Source: Sanderia malayensis (lineage: Eukaryota > Cnidaria > Scyphozoa > Semaeostomeae > Pelagiidae). From it: a stretch of 64,000 bases of DNA. The stretch lies in the NCBI GenBank assembly GCA_013076295.1, contig RQOL01000618.1, forward strand, positions 3,782,001 to 3,846,000, written 5' to 3'. Below are positions 63,501 to 64,000 of this stretch, in pieces (within the stretch, counting starts at the first letter, position 1; the number at the start of each line of letters is the position of its first letter). A program made the position numbers and the translations under genes. Under the pieces are notes generated by a model that did no database searches, was not told the DNA's origin, and saw nothing but the letters and a program-made list of their open reading frames with translations.

Positions 63501-63931
63501 CTATCTGCAAAGAATTGCAAGCATTGCCAAGCGCTATCAAGTTATTACAATAGAACACAAATACTAAAGCTAGTCCTTGTCAGTTGAGCCAAAGCAAATA
63601 CCAACATACCTGATAATTCCTGAACCAGATTCGGTTGTCCACAATTGAAAAGTTAAACACATGATCAAAAAACGGCTTTGATTTTGGATGCAGATTCGGT
63701 GTGTTAAATATTTGAACTATCAACTCTTTCAACAGACGATTGTGTGGTGTCTCGTTAAACACCTGAGAAAAGAATGGGATGAATAAATTATTCAGAAAAA
63801 AATGTCTGCTTAATATAGGATTTAGATGCACATTATGATTGAAATTAGTAGTTTTACCTTCTCAAATGAAAGTAAAGGACGACTGCCTTTCAAACAGTTT
63901 CCTGTGAGCTTCAACTCATCCATTGTATGAA
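60548..63931 (-). CDS. BRIX1: Ribosome biogenesis protein BRX1 homologue, 3' exons (partial)
   Basis: Five exons join in frame: 63931-63858, 63762-63610, 62838-62802, 62482-62388 and 60715-60548, giving about 174 C-terminal residues; the N-terminal exons lie beyond the right edge. The sequence HTMDELKLTGNCLKGSRPLLSF, DHVFNFSIVDNRIWFRNYQ and GPRFVLNPIRIFSGSFGGPTLY is the Brix domain as in BRX1, a nucleolar factor for 60S subunit assembly. The tail has basic residues and ends ...AAKNK. The last exon is shorter at its end than the Lys/Arg-rich tail of yeast or human BRX1. The last intron is 1.67 kb, long for this window. Confidence in family is very high. Confidence 0.93.
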
Positions 63932-64000
63932 CTGAAAATGAAATAACATTGTCAGGATGTCTTAATTAGATCACTTAAAAACACCTCCATTACTATTCTT

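Noticed and set aside
1..64000. CRISPR arrays, bacterial operons, phage or virus-derived genes
   Set aside because: Intron-rich animal genes fill the window. No regular repeat-spacer array and no viral polymerase, capsid or integrase motif was seen.

Overview
This is an AT-rich animal nuclear DNA window. It holds eight or nine intron-containing protein genes, reconstructed exon by exon from open frames, GT/AG junctions and phase continuity. The gene set is a Lefty-type TGF-beta ligand, an IL-17-like cytokine, DMRT, an LDLR-family receptor, FZR1/Cdh1, PLGRKT and BRIX1. Introns are short, mostly 100-900 bp, and there is much palindromic MITE debris. Together these point to an invertebrate deuterostome. 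A tunicate (ascidian) is my best guess, but this is an inference and not proven.

Layout. 1-174 (-): first coding exon of a BTB (Kelch-like type) gene that runs off the left edge. 1008-10461 (+): complete 22-exon FZR1/Cdh1 gene (491 aa), an activator of the anaphase-promoting complex, whose introns host a hAT-type MITE and a fold-back element. 12686-13985 (-): two-exon Lefty/antivin-like TGF-beta ligand (374 aa). 15552-17004 (-): two-exon IL-17-like secreted cystine-knot candidate (148 aa). 21437-27664 (-): DMRT transcription factor with DM and DMA domains. 27.7-38.9 kb: an 11 kb stretch without a convincing gene, possibly DMRT regulatory DNA. 38897-40419 (-): PLGRKT homologue (141 aa). 42245-54777 (-): 24-exon LDLR/VLDLR-family receptor (about 1362 aa) with 17 LDLa repeats, carrying a recent in-frame tandem duplication of a four-exon block. 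57.1-58.9 kb: two neighbouring giant-palindrome elements, each with a 6-bp target-site duplication. 60548-63931 (-): 3' five exons of BRIX1 (ribosome biogenesis), running off the right edge.

The genes do not form one pathway. Two developmental regulators (Lefty-like, DMRT) and a secreted cytokine candidate lie between housekeeping genes (FZR1, PLGRKT, BRIX1). The most interesting points are: the LDLR exon-block duplication, with a GT-to-GC donor change in one copy; the paired TATG...CATA palindromes with 6-bp duplications, one enclosing a coding-like ORF; the IL-17-like protein lacking the C-terminal Cys-x-Cys; an unusual C-box in Cdh1; and a PLGRKT lacking the C-terminal lysine. All exon models are read by eye and have no transcript support.
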